Shown here one piece after another: positions 50,392 to 60,182 of a stretch of DNA of 62,507 bases. The translations under genes were made by a program, and so were the position numbers. Under the pieces are notes generated by a model. It was not told the DNA's origin and searched no databases. It saw only the letters and a program-made list of their open reading frames with translations. This DNA comes from Ventosimonas gracilis (GTDB lineage Bacteria; Pseudomonadota; Gammaproteobacteria; Pseudomonadales; Pseudomonadaceae), in the NCBI RefSeq assembly GCF_001580025.1, contig NZ_LSZO01000176.1, positions 1 through 62,507 of the forward strand, in the 5' to 3' direction. How positions within the stretch are numbered: position 1 is the stretch's first letter; each line of letters opens with the position of its first letter.

Positions 50392-50598
50392 TCAAAAATA
50401 CAAAGCTTGTAGCTTATTACGCATTAACCCGCTCGAACCGATGTTATATTCAGTCAATTGATTATATGAAAACCCGGAACCATTCGCCGCGTCAATTCGT
50501 GTATTACCGGCAGAACCATCAACCGCCCGGCATTTAATAGGCATTAGTGCAAAAAGCAACTGCGCAAGCGATTTAAACCACGGGCGCTGAGTATTCAT
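50392..50598 (-). CDS. Small hypothetical protein (68 residues)
   Basis: ATG 50598 is preceded by AAAGGAAA at a suitable distance. The product starts MNTQRPWFKSLAQLLFALMP, a basic then hydrophobic leader resembling a signal peptide or short membrane anchor, followed by a polar Asn/Gly/Ser-rich tail ending in QALYF. I do not recognise it. An upstream ATG at 50655 is open but less well placed. It could be a real small exported protein or a chance frame. Confidence 0.4.
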   Translation of the reverse strand: MNTQRPWFKSLAQLLFALMPIKCRAVDGSAGNTRIDAANGSGFSYNQLTEYNIGSSGLMRNKLQALYF

Positions 50599-50667
50599 GG
50601 TGCGGTTTCCTTTGCTTGGGAAGTGTCTGTCAATACCTCTTTCAGTGGCGCGCATCAGGGTATCTTG

Positions 50668-50695
50668 CCATATCCATATGCCTTTTTGCTATAAA
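50668..50695 (+). promoter_or_regulatory. Candidate cysD promoter
   Basis: An extended -10 (TGC then TATAAA at 50690-50695) lies about 75 bases before the cysD ATG, in an AT-rich stretch. The best -35-like hexamer, TTGCCA, is 19 bases upstream, which is a little far. This supports, but does not prove, a sigma-70 promoter. Confidence 0.35.
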
Positions 50696-50770
50696 TAGAT
50701 AAAATAACTGTGAAAATCCTTATGTTAAAGTGCGCCTCCTGCCCGCCCTTGTCTTAGGCTGAACTCTTCC

Positions 50771-51688
50771 ATGCTCGACAAACTGACCCATCTGAAACAG
50801 CTTGAAGCTGAAAGCATTCATATCATCCGCGAGGTTGCTGCGGAGTTTGAAAGGCCAGTGATGCTCTATTCCATCGGCAAGGATTCAGCGGTGATGCTGC
50901 ATCTGGCGCGTAAGGCGTTTTTCCCGGGTCGCCTGCCGTTCCCGCTGCTGCATGTGGATACCGGCTGGAAGTTTGCGGCGATGTATCAATTTCGTGAGCA
51001 AATGGTCAGCGAGTTTGGTTTTGAGTTGATTACCCATATCAACCCCGATGGTCTCGCCGCGGGTATCAATCCCTTCACTCACGGCAGCGCTCGTTATACC
51101 GACATTATGAAAACCGAAGGGCTGAAACAGGCGCTCGATCACTACGGTTTTGACGCCGCTTTCGGTGGCGCGCGGCGTGATGAGGAAAAGTCCCGCGCCA
51201 AGGAACGCGTCTATTCATTTCGCGACAGCAAGCATCGTTGGGATCCGAAGAACCAGCGTCCGGAACTGTGGAACTTGTATAACGGCAAGGTCAAAAAAGG
51301 CGAGTCCATTCGAGTGTTTCCATTATCCAATTGGACCGAACTCGATATTTGGCAGTATATCTATCTGGAAAACATCCCGATTGTGCCCTTGTATTTTGCC
51401 GCTGAGCGCGAGGTTGTGTCGCTTAATGGCGCTTTGGTCATGATTGATGACCCGCGTATCCTTGAACATTTAACGCCGGAACAAAAGCAAAGTATCCAGA
51501 AAAAATGCGTGCGTTTTCGAACGCTAGGCTGTTATCCATTAACCGGCGCGGTTGAATCCACGGCACAAAGCTTGCCGGATATTATTAAAGAGATGCTGCT
51601 AACGCGTACTTCCGAACGTCAAGGGCGAGTCATTGACCACGACCAGGCCGGTTCAATGGAAGAGAAAAAACGCCAAGGGTATTTTTAA
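50771..51688 (+). CDS. cysD: Sulfate adenylyltransferase subunit 2
   Basis: CysD catalyses adenylation of sulfate to APS, driven by GTP hydrolysis in CysN. It has 305 residues (typical). The PP-loop-like motif is [18 protein letters not shown] near residue 35, and [18 protein letters not shown] and the C-terminal [18 protein letters not shown] are diagnostic. It is followed by cysNC after a 95-base gap with a hairpin. Confidence 0.96.
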   Translation: MLDKLTHLKQLEAESIHIIREVAAEFERPVMLYSIGKDSAVMLHLARKAFFPGRLPFPLLHVDTGWKFAAMYQFREQMVSEFGFELITHINPDGLAAGINPFTHGSARYTDIMKTEGLKQALDHYGFDAAFGGARRDEEKSRAKERVYSFRDSKHRWDPKNQRPELWNLYNGKVKKGESIRVFPLSNWTELDIWQYIYLENIPIVPLYFAAEREVVSLNGALVMIDDPRILEHLTPEQKQSIQKKCVRFRTLGCYPLTGAVESTAQSLPDIIKEMLLTRTSERQGRVIDHDQAGSMEEKKRQGYF

Positions 51689-51745
51689 TATGCCCGGCAA
51701 AACCGCTTCTTTAGAAAAATGAAACTGTAAAAATTATTTACACAA

Positions 51746-51768
51746 CAAAACCTCTATGAGAGGTTTTG
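51746..51768 (+). terminator. Hairpin in the cysD-cysNC gap
   Basis: CAAAACCTCT (51746-51755) and AGAGGTTTTG (51759-51768) form a perfect 10-bp stem with the 3-base loop ATG, 15 bases before the cysNC start. The A-rich 5' arm and T-rich 3' arm resemble an intrinsic terminator, so it may lower cysNC expression or mark an mRNA processing point. Confidence 0.55.
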
Positions 51769-51783
51769 CAGGGAATCCGAACC

Positions 51784-53670
51784 ATGACTGCGCAAACTGA
51801 TTTAATCCGTGACGATATTCTGGCTTATCTAGCGCAACACGAGCGCAAGGAATTACTGCGACTTTTAACCTGCGGCAATGTGGATGACGGCAAAAGCACG
51901 CTGATTGGCCGCTTGCTGCACGATTCCAAAATGATTTATGAAGACCATCTGGCCGCCATTACCCGTGATTCCGATAAATTCGGCACCACCGGTGATGAAG
52001 TGGATTTGGCACTGTTGGTCGATGGCTTGCAAGCCGAACGCGAACAGGGCATTACCATTGATGTGGCTTATCGTTATTTCAGTACCGCCAAACGCAAATT
52101 TATTATTGCCGACTGCCCCGGTCACGAACAATACACGCGCAATATGGCAACCGGTGCATCCACTTGCGACCTTGCCATTATTTTGATTGACGCGCGTCAC
52201 GGCGTGCAAGCACAAACTCGCCGCCACAGCACTATCGCCCATTTACTGGGCATTCGCCATATTCTGGTGGCGGTGAATAAAATGGACTTGCTTGGCTTTG
52301 ACCAAGTCGTCTTTGATAACATTAAGCGTGATTACTTGGAGTTTGCCGAAAGCATTCAATTAAAGCCAACCACGCTGCACTTTGTACCCATTAGCGCATT
52401 AAAAGGCGATAACTTGGTTAATCGCTCAATGCATACCCCTTGGTATAAGGGTGCGTCGTTAATGGAAATATTGGAAACGGTGGAAATTGCCGCAGACCGT
52501 AATCTGTCGGATATGCGTTTTCCGGTGCAATACGTTAATCGCCCCAATCTTAACTTTCGCGGATTTGCCGGCACACTGGCCAGCGGTATTTTATATAAGG
52601 GCGATGAGGTGCTGGCACTGCCTTCGGGTAAAACCAGCCGCATTAAATCCATCGTTACCTTTGAAGGCGAGTTGGAACAAGCCGGTCCCGGCCAAGCGAT
52701 TACCCTAACGCTGGAAGATGAAATAGACCTGTCGCGCGGCGATATGTTGGTTTATCCGAACAGCCGCCCGGCCATGCTTGAGCAATGCGAGGCGATGTTG
52801 GTATGGATGGCCGAAGACGCGCTGCTGCCGGGCAAAAAGTACGACCTAAAATGCGCATCACGCCTGCTGCCCGCCAATGTTACGCAGATTGTGCACAAGC
52901 ACGACATCAATAGCGGACAAAAGCTGCCCGCAAGCCGCTTGGAACTGAACGAAATCGCCCAGGTTCGCCTGAGCCTCGATGCGCCGCTGGCACTCGACGG
53001 CTACGCGCAAAACCGCACCACTGGCGCGTTTATCCTGATTGACCGACTCACCAACGGTACGGTCGCCGCCGGCATGGTGATGGCCGCAGAAAGTCATGCA
53101 CAAAGCGGCAAACACGCCCACGTGTGCACCGAAGAACGTGCCGCGCGTTTTGGTCAACAGCCGGTGACGGTACTGTTTATGGGGCTTTCCGGCGCGGGCA
53201 AGAGCACACTGGCTTACGCGGTAGAACGGCAACTGTTTGATAGGGGGCGTACCGTCTATGTGCTTGATGGGCAAAATCTGCGTCATGACCTGAATAAAGG
53301 CCTGCCGCAAACCCGCGCCGGTCGTGCAGAAAACTGGCGCCGCGCCGCCCATGTCGCGCGGCAATTTAACGAAGCTGGATTGATTGCACTGGCCGCCTTT
53401 GTCGCTCCCGATGCAGAAGGCCGCGAGCAGGCCAAGGCGCTTATCGGCAGCGAACGGCTGATTACCGTGCATGTCAAAGCCTCGCGCGAAACCTGCCAGC
53501 AGCGCGACCCGCAAGGGCTATACGCCGCAGGCGGCGATAATATCCCGGGGCAATCCTTCCCCTTCGATGAGCCAACGGATGCGGATTTGTCTATCGATAC
53601 CGAACAACTCTCGGTGCAGCAAGGAGCCGCCAAAGTCATTGAACTGTTACGCTTGCGCAAAGTGATTTAA
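51784..53670 (+). CDS. cysNC: Sulfate adenylyltransferase subunit 1 / APS kinase (CysNC fusion)
   Basis: The bifunctional 628-residue protein starts at ATG 51784. Residues about 1-430 are the CysN GTPase: P-loop [12 protein letters not shown] near residue 32, [18 protein letters not shown] (G3) and VNKMDL (G4). Residues about 460-628 are the APS kinase Cys[16 protein letters not shown] (P-loop), [15 protein letters not shown] and [16 protein letters not shown]. It therefore makes both APS (with CysD) and PAPS. This fused form is common in Pseudomonas. An ATG-like start six codons upstream is less likely. Confidence 0.96.
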   Translation: MTAQTDLIRDDILAYLAQHERKELLRLLTCGNVDDGKSTLIGRLLHDSKMIYEDHLAAITRDSDKFGTTGDEVDLALLVDGLQAEREQGITIDVAYRYFSTAKRKFIIADCPGHEQYTRNMATGASTCDLAIILIDARHGVQAQTRRHSTIAHLLGIRHILVAVNKMDLLGFDQVVFDNIKRDYLEFAESIQLKPTTLHFVPISALKGDNLVNRSMHTPWYKGASLMEILETVEIAADRNLSDMRFPVQYVNRPNLNFRGFAGTLASGILYKGDEVLALPSGKTSRIKSIVTFEGELEQAGPGQAITLTLEDEIDLSRGDMLVYPNSRPAMLEQCEAMLVWMAEDALLPGKKYDLKCASRLLPANVTQIVHKHDINSGQKLPASRLELNEIAQVRLSLDAPLALDGYAQNRTTGAFILIDRLTNGTVAAGMVMAAESHAQSGKHAHVCTEERAARFGQQPVTVLFMGLSGAGKSTLAYAVERQLFDRGRTVYVLDGQNLRHDLNKGLPQTRAGRAENWRRAAHVARQFNEAGLIALAAFVAPDAEGREQAKALIGSERLITVHVKASRETCQQRDPQGLYAAGGDNIPGQSFPFDEPTDADLSIDTEQLSVQQGAAKVIELLRLRKVI

Positions 53671-53746
53671 GCGGTAGAAATTTGGACTTTATCTGAGATT
53701 TATAACGATTCAGCGATTTCTTCGGCTTGGGTTTTCATGCTTTTTC

Positions 53747-54868
53747 TTACTGATTACCTGTGTTATCTGTTTCTGGTTGGCGCCTGCTGACTTCAACCGT
53801 CTGCATCAGCTTTTGCTTGCCGCGCAGTAGTTCAATGGTGATTTTCTCGCCCGGACGGGTGCGTGCGACCAGGCTCATGGCGTTGTGGGGAATGGCGGTA
53901 GGTTGCCCGTTAATACTAAGAATAACGTCACCGGCTTGCAGTCCGGCCTGCTGCGCCGGGCCGCCTGGGTGAACGCTTACGATAAGAATGCCGGTTGTGC
54001 CATTAAGAGCAAAAGACTGTGAAAGTTCTGCTGGCAGCGGTTGCACGTCCACCCCCAGCCAACCGCGGATAACCGCGCCGTGCTGGATAATGGCCTGCAT
54101 CACTTCGCGAGCCAGCCCCAGCGGGATGGCAAAGCCGATACCACGAGCACCGCCACTGCCGCTGAGGGTCGCGGTGTTGATACCGATTAACTGGCCTTTG
54201 GCGTCAATCAGCGCGCCGCCGGAATTGCCCGGGTTAATGGCGGCATCGGTCTGGATAAAGTCCTCATAGGTATTAAGGCCAAGCTGATTGCGACCGGTCG
54301 CGCTGATAATGCCCATCGTCACCGTTTGCCCCACGCCAAACGGATTGCCAATGGCGAGCGCTATATCGCCAATTTGGCGATTGTCGTTCGGGGCGGGATG
54401 GATAACCGGCAAATCGTCCAAATCGATTTTCAGCACGGCCAAATCGGTTTCAGGGTCTTTACCGATAAGCTGAGCCGTGGTTTCACGGCCATCCTGCAAG
54501 GCGACGATAATCTGCTCAGCACCGCTGACCACGTGATTGTTGGTTAAAAGATAACCTTGTTTATTCATGATGACTGCCGAACCCAAGCTCGCCTCCATGC
54601 GTTGCTGGCGCGGCAGATTACCGGCAAAAAAGCGCTGAAACAGCGGGTCTTCCAACAAGGGATGCAGCGGACGGCTAACCAGCCTTGTGGTATAGAGATT
54701 GACCACCGCAGGTGCAGCGCTGGATACCGCCTCGGCGTAAGAGACCGGTTCGTGAGCGGCGCGAGTAGAGCGCAGCCCAAGCCAGTCGGGAGCCATTTGC
54801 AGCAGCAGCAGTGCCAGCAAAATCCCGCAGACGACAGGCCAGCCCAGAAAACCTAAAACCCTTCGCAT
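53747..54868 (-). CDS. algW: Periplasmic site-1 serine protease AlgW (DegS-type)
   Basis: AlgW cuts the anti-sigma factor MucA/RseA to start envelope-stress (sigma-E/AlgU) signalling. It has 373 residues: an N-terminal membrane anchor (residues 8-28), then a trypsin-like domain with His in LLTNNHVVSGA (near 108), Asp in DPETDLAVLKID (near 143) and Ser in AAINPGNSGGAL (near 214), and one PDZ domain from about residue 260. A single PDZ and the anchor separate it from DegP. It is divergent from the Nif3-family gene, an arrangement I also recall from Pseudomonas. Confidence 0.93.
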   Translation of the reverse strand: MRRVLGFLGWPVVCGILLALLLLQMAPDWLGLRSTRAAHEPVSYAEAVSSAAPAVVNLYTTRLVSRPLHPLLEDPLFQRFFAGNLPRQQRMEASLGSAVIMNKQGYLLTNNHVVSGAEQIIVALQDGRETTAQLIGKDPETDLAVLKIDLDDLPVIHPAPNDNRQIGDIALAIGNPFGVGQTVTMGIISATGRNQLGLNTYEDFIQTDAAINPGNSGGALIDAKGQLIGINTATLSGSGGARGIGFAIPLGLAREVMQAIIQHGAVIRGWLGVDVQPLPAELSQSFALNGTTGILIVSVHPGGPAQQAGLQAGDVILSINGQPTAIPHNAMSLVARTRPGEKITIELLRGKQKLMQTVEVSRRQPETDNTGNQ

Positions 54869-54944
54869 AGTTCGTTCCGCTGTAAATGGATGAGCGAAAG
54901 AAGCATGATACTGGAAGCGGTATATTTACTTCAGGAGAAGCATT

Positions 54945-55700
54945 TTGATTGCATTAACCGACTTGGTGAAGCAGACAGGCGACTATTTAAATACGGCGGC
55001 GATCAACGATTACTGCCCGAACGGCTTGCAGGTGCAAGGACGCGGCGAGGTTTCGCGCGTTATCAGCGGCGTAACGGCAAGCCTTGCGCTGATCGAAGCG
55101 GCCATCCGCCAACAGGCCGATCTGCTGTTGGTGCATCACGGTTATTTTTGGAAAGGGGAAAATCCCTGCATTGTCGGCATGCGGCAAAAACGACTAAAGG
55201 CGCTACTGGCAAACGACATCAGCCTGCTTGCCTATCATCTACCGCTTGATATTCATCCTGAAGTTGGCAATAACGCAACCCTCGGGCGGGCACTGGGGAT
55301 TGCTATTGAAGGCGAGTTGTCTGCGAGCAATCCGCGTGTGGTGGGGTTGCTCGGCAGTCTGCCGGTGCCGCTGGCGGCTTCCGAATTTGCCTTGCGCGTG
55401 CAGCAAACATTAGGGCGAGCGCCACAGTGGGTGGAAGGTGACAGGCCAGTACAGCGCATTGGCTGGTGCAGCGGCGGCGGGCAGGGCTTTATCGATGAGG
55501 CGATAGACGCCGGGGTGGATTTGTATCTCACTGGCGAGGCTTCTGAGCAGACTTTTCATAGCGCCCGCGAAAACGGCATCAGCTTTATCGCCGCCGGTCA
55601 TCACGCCACCGAACGCTTCGGCGTGCAGGCACTGGGCGAGTGGATGGCAAAGCGTTTTGGCATCGAACACCAGTTTATTGACTGCCCCAATCCGTTTTAA
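54945..55700 (+). CDS. Nif3-like dinuclear metal centre protein (YbgI family)
   Basis: The 251-residue protein has the family's metal-binding His pair in DLLLVHHGYFWKG near residue 65 and the C-terminal GHHATERFGVQALGEW. YbgI/Nif3 proteins form hexameric rings with a two-metal centre; they have been proposed to act as GTP cyclohydrolase 1 type 2, with no firm role. The start is TTG, supported by AGGAG 8 bases upstream. Confidence 0.9.
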   Translation: MIALTDLVKQTGDYLNTAAINDYCPNGLQVQGRGEVSRVISGVTASLALIEAAIRQQADLLLVHHGYFWKGENPCIVGMRQKRLKALLANDISLLAYHLPLDIHPEVGNNATLGRALGIAIEGELSASNPRVVGLLGSLPVPLAASEFALRVQQTLGRAPQWVEGDRPVQRIGWCSGGGQGFIDEAIDAGVDLYLTGEASEQTFHSARENGISFIAAGHHATERFGVQALGEWMAKRFGIEHQFIDCPNPF

Positions 55701-55887
55701 CGAGGTTTTATCGGGGCATTTAATGTAACAGCAGCCTTGGACTCTGTTGTATCAGCTTGTATTTCCATCCTTTTCCAACCTATCTGAAATCAGAATGCTG
55801 CATGGATATTCGCGTGCTTAAAAAGAAATCCCCCGAAAAACCCAGCGCAATCAAAAGTAGAATTTTCTCGTTGAGGAGTTCTACCGC

Positions 55888-56305
55888 ATGAATCGTACCT
55901 GGGGTTTCGGGCGATGCTTTTTGTACCTGCGCAACGTCAAGGGCGATTTCAACCGCGAGGCGCTGGGCATCGAGGTGGACTTCTCGCTTGCCGCCGAGCG
56001 CGTTGTCCGTACCCTTGAGCAGATCGTGGATTGGAGCGGCAAACCGGCCAGCATCCGGTGTGATAACGAGCCGGAATATCTGAGAGTGGACCAACACCAA
56101 GCAGATCAAATTAGCCTATATCCAGCCCGGACAGCCGCAACAAAATGCGTATATCGGACGGTTCAACAGGAAATGGCTCGCGCAGTTCGCGCGTGGGACG
56201 ATCTGAATCGCAGCCACGCAATGGATGTGGCTTTACAATCACCAACGCCCACATAGGGCACTGGGCGGATTTACCCCCAAACAGCGGCTCGCCATGACCG
56301 CATAG
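55888..56305 (+). pseudogene. IS3-family transposase (OrfB) remnant
   Basis: Two frames hold fragments of an IS3-type DDE transposase. The first (from 55888) reads DFNREALGIEVDFSLAAERV and IRCDNEPEYLR, with the second catalytic Asp but the first Asp replaced (GDFNRE instead of DDFNRE). After about 56085 the frame changes and reads YIQPGQPQQNAYIGRFNRKW, then an in-frame TGA, then WLYNHQRPHRALGGFTPKQR and a TAG stop at 56303. The catalytic core is broken by deletions and frameshifts. An IS3-type end (TGGCGCTAAAATAGCGGATT) follows at 56322-56341. No OrfA or left end was found. Confidence 0.85.
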
Positions 56306-56427
56306 TCGCTACTTTTGAATGGCGCTAAAATAGCGGATTACCGATAAGGCAAATTAAAAGTAAAGCCGTTGCCTTTCTTTGGCCTTATCTATAAAATGCG
56401 CCGCTTTCCGGCAAAGCCGCAGTCAAT

Positions 56428-56504
56428 GGTGGGCGTAGCTCAGTTGGTAGAGCGCAGGATTGTGATTCCTGTGGTCGTGGGTTCGATCCCCATCGTCCAC
56501 CCCA
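56428..56504 (+). tRNA. tRNA-His, anticodon GTG
   Basis: The acceptor arms GTGGGCG (56429-56435) and CGTCCAC (56494-56500) pair with one G-T wobble. The extra G at position -1 (56428) typical of tRNA-His is encoded, the discriminator is C and CCA is present. The anticodon loop reads TTGTGAT, giving GTG. Confidence 0.95.
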
Positions 56505-56526
56505 TTTTCTCCCCTTAAAATTCCCT

Positions 56527-56610
56527 GCGGACGTGGTGGAATGGCAGACACACCAGATTTAGGTTCTGGCACCGCAAGGTATGAGAGTTCAAGTCTCTCC
56601 GTCCGCACCA
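56527..56610 (+). tRNA. tRNA-Leu, anticodon TAG
   Basis: The acceptor arms GCGGACG (56527-56533) and CGTCCGC (56600-56606) pair perfectly, followed by A and CCA. The anticodon loop TTTAGGT gives TAG (codons CUA and CUG). A long variable arm and GTTCAAGTC confirm class II tRNA-Leu. It lies 22 bases after tRNA-His and is probably processed from the same transcript. Confidence 0.95.
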
Positions 56611-56724
56611 TAAAAATTTAGACATCATCGCTTTAAAAACGCCGTTAAATAATCCCACTATAAAAAGCAGGATTTTCGGGTCGCTGCGGGTAAAATCGCC
56701 CGCCCATTGTCTTGAATGCTATCG

Positions 56725-58728
56725 ATGTCCTCCCTTAATCCCCGCCAGCAGGAAGCCGTGTTTCATACCGAAGGACCGCTGTTGGTGCTGGCGGGTGCGG
56801 GTTCCGGCAAGACCAGCGTCATTACCCGCAAGATTGCCCATTTGGTGCAACACTGCGGTCTGCCCGCGCGTTATATCGTTGCTGTCACCTTTACCAACAA
56901 GGCGGCGCGCGAGATGAAAGAACGTGCCGCCCGTCTGCTTAAAGGCCGTCTGGCGCATGGGCTGACGGTTTCGACCTTTCATAATCTGGGTTTAAACATC
57001 ATCCGCAAAGAATGCGCGGCGCTCGGTTACAAGCCGGGCTTTTCGATTTTTGACGAAGGCGACAGCAAGGCACTGCTGGCCGAAATTATGCTCAAAGAAT
57101 ACGCAGGCGATGATGGCGTGGAGGAAATCCGCCGTTTTATCGGCACCTGGAAGGATGAGCTGGTTAGTCCCGAAGAGGCACTTAAACAAGCGCGTGGCGT
57201 ACAACAAAGTCACGCAGCGGCGCTTTACGGCGAGTATCAACGCACGCTAAAAGCCTATAACGCGTTCGATTTTGACGATTTGATCGGGCTGCCAGTCAAG
57301 CTATTCCAAGAACAGCCGCAAATCCTCGCCAAATGGCAACGACGCATCCGTTATCTGTTGATTGATGAATACCAGGATACCAATGCCAGTCAATATCGGC
57401 TGCTGAGTCTTTTAACCGGTGAAGCTGGACAATTTACGGCGGTCGGTGACGACGACCAGTCGATTTACGCTTGGCGTGGGGCGAGACCGGAAAACCTGCT
57501 GCAACTGCAAACCGACTGGCCGACGCTAAAAGTGGTGATGTTGGAGCAAAACTACCGTTCCAGCAGGCGAATTTTGCGTTGCGCTAATCGGTTGATTGGT
57601 CGCAATCCGCATATTTTTACTAAGCAACTGTGGAGTGAGTTGGACGAGGGCGAACCCATCCGTGTGCTCGCCTGCCCGGACGAAAAGGCCGAAAGCAGCC
57701 AAATCGCCCGCGAGATATTGACCGAACATTTAGCGGATAAGCGTCCCTGGAGTGACTTTGCCGTACTTTATCGCGGCAATCATCAAGCCAGAGCGCTAGA
57801 ACTTGCGCTGCGCGAACATCAAATACCCTATCGCCTGTCTGGCGAGGCCAGTTTTTTCAGCAAACAGGAAATCCGCGATCTGATGGGCTATTTGCGGCTG
57901 TTGGTCAATTCTGATGACGACAACGCTTTTTTGCGTATCGCCAATGTGCCAAGACGGGAAATTGGCCCCAAATCGCTGCAAGTGCTGGGCAACTACGCCA
58001 GCGAACGCGGCATCAGCCTGTACCGCGCCATTGATGAATTAGGCCTGGCCGCGCGTTTGGAGGAACGCGCCTTAAAGCGCTTGCAGGGCTTTCGCGCACG
58101 CATGGACGAACTGCGCCAGCAATGCGCGGGCGAAGAGCCGATCGCCGCACTGCGCAGCCTACTGGAAGACATCGACTACCCAGGTTGGCTGGAACAAAAC
58201 GCTTCGAAAGAAAGCGTCGCTCGCGCTCGTATGGCGAATGTGCATTTTTTGCTGGATAACCTGCAAAACTCGCTGGAAAAGAACGAAAACGAATCCATCA
58301 CGCTGGAAGAAGCCATCAGCAAACTGGTACTGCGCGATATGCTCGAACGCCAGCAAGATGAAAAAGAACAGGATGTCGTACAGTTGATGACGTTACACGC
58401 GGCCAAGGGCTTGGAGTTTCCACAAGTCTATTTAATGGGCATGAGTGAAGGGATTTTGCCGCACCAGTCCAGTATTGAAAGCGGCCAAATAGAAGAAGAA
58501 CGACGGCTCGCCTATGTCGGCATTACCCGTGCCAAGCAGCGCTTGACCTTAACTTTTGCGGCAAAACGCATGCAATACGGAGAATGGCAAGACTGCAATC
58601 CCAGTCGTTTCCTGGCGGAATTGCCCAGCGATGATTTGATTTGGGAAAAGGCAGGGCAAGCTAACAACGCAGCAGAGTTAAAAAATAAAGGCCGCCAGAT
58701 GCTGGCTAAGCTTCGCGCCTCGCTGTGA
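56725..58728 (+). CDS. rep: ATP-dependent DNA helicase Rep (UvrD family)
   Basis: This 3'-5' helicase assists replication forks past protein blocks. It is about 667 residues (E. coli 673). Motif I is VLAGAGSGKTSVITRK near residue 25, Ia is VTFTNKAAREMKER, II is LLIDEYQDTN, III is VGDDDQSIYAWRGA, and VI is RRLAYVGITRAKQR. ATG 56716 is open three codons earlier; 56725 (MSSLNPRQQEAV) fits the family better. It is convergent with mlaB. Confidence 0.94.
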   Translation: MSSLNPRQQEAVFHTEGPLLVLAGAGSGKTSVITRKIAHLVQHCGLPARYIVAVTFTNKAAREMKERAARLLKGRLAHGLTVSTFHNLGLNIIRKECAALGYKPGFSIFDEGDSKALLAEIMLKEYAGDDGVEEIRRFIGTWKDELVSPEEALKQARGVQQSHAAALYGEYQRTLKAYNAFDFDDLIGLPVKLFQEQPQILAKWQRRIRYLLIDEYQDTNASQYRLLSLLTGEAGQFTAVGDDDQSIYAWRGARPENLLQLQTDWPTLKVVMLEQNYRSSRRILRCANRLIGRNPHIFTKQLWSELDEGEPIRVLACPDEKAESSQIAREILTEHLADKRPWSDFAVLYRGNHQARALELALREHQIPYRLSGEASFFSKQEIRDLMGYLRLLVNSDDDNAFLRIANVPRREIGPKSLQVLGNYASERGISLYRAIDELGLAARLEERALKRLQGFRARMDELRQQCAGEEPIAALRSLLEDIDYPGWLEQNASKESVARARMANVHFLLDNLQNSLEKNENESITLEEAISKLVLRDMLERQQDEKEQDVVQLMTLHAAKGLEFPQVYLMGMSEGILPHQSSIESGQIEEERRLAYVGITRAKQRLTLTFAAKRMQYGEWQDCNPSRFLAELPSDDLIWEKAGQANNAAELKNKGRQMLAKLRASL

Positions 58729-59031
58729 TTAACCCAAAGTCAGTATCCCCGCTATTCCGCTTACCTGTGCAATCTGGCGCATTTCTTCGGGTAAATGGCC
58801 GATGGCAAGGGTTTTGCCTAGCGCTTTGGCATCGCGCATAAAGCCAAGCAGCAGCGCAAGCCCTACGCTGCTTGAATGTGTCACGCCGCTGCAATCGATT
58901 TGTATGGCAGTGGCTTTTGTGGCACCAATCAGTTTTTTACCTTGCTCGCGCAGTTTGGGTGCGGTTAAGTAATCGAGCACGCCAAATAATTGCAAGTGAT
59001 CCGCCTGTGCCTCAATACGCGCATCACTCAT
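58729..59031 (-). CDS. mlaB: STAS-domain protein MlaB
   Basis: A 100-residue cytoplasmic STAS protein with the phospho-acceptor-type loop IDCSGVTHSSSVGLALLLGF. MlaB binds the MlaF ATPase and controls assembly of the MlaFEDB complex, which moves phospholipid between the outer and inner membranes. The ATG overlaps the mlaC stop (ATGA). It is the last gene of the operon. Confidence 0.88.
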   Translation of the reverse strand: MSDARIEAQADHLQLFGVLDYLTAPKLREQGKKLIGATKATAIQIDCSGVTHSSSVGLALLLGFMRDAKALGKTLAIGHLPEEMRQIAQVSGIAGILTLG

Positions 59032-59663
59032 GGCTTGATTTGCCCGCTACTGGCCGTTTTGGCAACGACCTGTCCCCAATCGTTAATGGTTTTATCCAGA
59101 TCACCTTTATTTTGCTGCATGCTGCTTGAAAACTGGTCACGGAATAACTTGCCAACGTTAATACCGTTAATAATCACATTGCGCAACCGCCATGCACCAT
59201 TGACTTCAACCATGCTGTAAGTGACCGGATAAATCGTGCCATTTGAGCCGGTCACTTCCATTTTTACGCTGGCGCGGCCTGCATCGGGTGCGGCACTCGG
59301 CAATACACGAATACCGTTGTTATTATATTCGAGCAAGGCTTTACCATAAAACGATAATAAGCTGCGTTTGAAGTTTTCTTCAAAACGGTGGATTTGCTCA
59401 GTCGTGGCATCTTTGGAATATTTAACGGTCATAACGCTTTTGGCGATACCCTCAGCGTCAATCACATCACCTAAAATACCGTTTAATGCTTGATAAAAAG
59501 CTTCATTATCTTGACGATAATGCTCTTTATTGGCAGCTAAATCAGCGAGCAGACGGTCAGTAGTCGCCTGCACAATTTGCTGTGGCGTGCTGTCCTCGGC
59601 GAGCGCAAGCACACTTAACAAAGCGACTGTCAATGCAATAATAAAATGCGTAAAACATTTCAT
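59028..59663 (-). CDS. mlaC: Periplasmic phospholipid-binding protein MlaC
   Basis: The 211-residue exported protein begins with a clear signal peptide (MKCFTHFIIALTVALLSVLA, cut after Ala-Glu region). The mature domain shows the MlaC/Ttg2D pattern KRSLLSFYGKALLEYNNNGI and WRLRNVIINGINVGKLFRDQF. It shuttles lipid between the MlaA outer-membrane complex and MlaD. It is 27 bases after mlaD. Confidence 0.93.
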   Translation of the reverse strand: MKCFTHFIIALTVALLSVLALAEDSTPQQIVQATTDRLLADLAANKEHYRQDNEAFYQALNGILGDVIDAEGIAKSVMTVKYSKDATTEQIHRFEENFKRSLLSFYGKALLEYNNNGIRVLPSAAPDAGRASVKMEVTGSNGTIYPVTYSMVEVNGAWRLRNVIINGINVGKLFRDQFSSSMQQNKGDLDKTINDWGQVVAKTASSGQIKP

Positions 59664-59690
59664 GGAGTTTCTCCTTGGGGGTAAAGCGGC

Positions 59691-60167
59691 TTATTCCTTG
59701 GTCGCCGCTGTATTGTTGACGCTATTCATTAAAAACTTGCCGATTAAATCTTCCAGCACCAAAGCCGATTGCGTATCGTGAATGCTGTCGCCATCTTTAA
59801 GCAACTCATCATCACCGCCCACGGCAATACCAATGTATTTCTCGCCCAACAAACCGGCGGTCAAGATGGAAGCGCTGGAATCAGCTGGCAGGTTATTGAC
59901 GCTTTTATCAATCAACAGGGTGACTCGACCGGTAAAGCTATTATGGTCGAGTTCAATACTAGAAACTTTGCCAATAGTCACTCCGGCCATGCTGACACGT
60001 GCTTTGGCGGTAAGGCCGGCAATATTGTCAAAATTGGCGTAAAGGCGATAAGTTTCACTGCCGCTTGATAAGGTTAATCCGCTAACCCGTAGCGCCAATA
60101 ACAATAAAGCAGCAAATCCAGCCAAAATAAATAAACCCACCAGTATTTCCAAATGGCGCATGCGCAT
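59691..60167 (-). CDS. mlaD: MCE-domain protein MlaD
   Basis: At 158 residues it has one N-terminal membrane helix (residues 7-28) and a single MCE domain: YANFDNIAGLTAKARVSMAG, VTLLIDKSVNNLPADSSASI and GLLGEKYIGIAVGGDDELLK. MlaD forms a periplasmic hexameric ring on the MlaFEDB complex. It is 15 bases after mlaE. Confidence 0.94.
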   Translation of the reverse strand: MRMRHLEILVGLFILAGFAALLLLALRVSGLTLSSGSETYRLYANFDNIAGLTAKARVSMAGVTIGKVSSIELDHNSFTGRVTLLIDKSVNNLPADSSASILTAGLLGEKYIGIAVGGDDELLKDGDSIHDTQSALVLEDLIGKFLMNSVNNTAATKE

Positions 60168-60182
60168 TTTAAATCACTCCAA

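Larger units (their letters stand above)
50261..50770. other. Intergenic region between the SNF2 helicase and cysD
   Basis: About 500 bases with divergent flanking genes. The part next to the helicase (50280-50390) is AT-rich and probably holds its promoter. It contains one small frame (next entry) and a candidate cysD promoter; nothing else is recognised. Confidence 0.5.

Noticed and set aside
56423-56611. A 62-codon minus-strand frame across the two tRNA genes, resembling a protein often annotated as hypothetical
   Set aside because: It is the antisense of tRNA-His and tRNA-Leu; such frames are a common annotation artefact.
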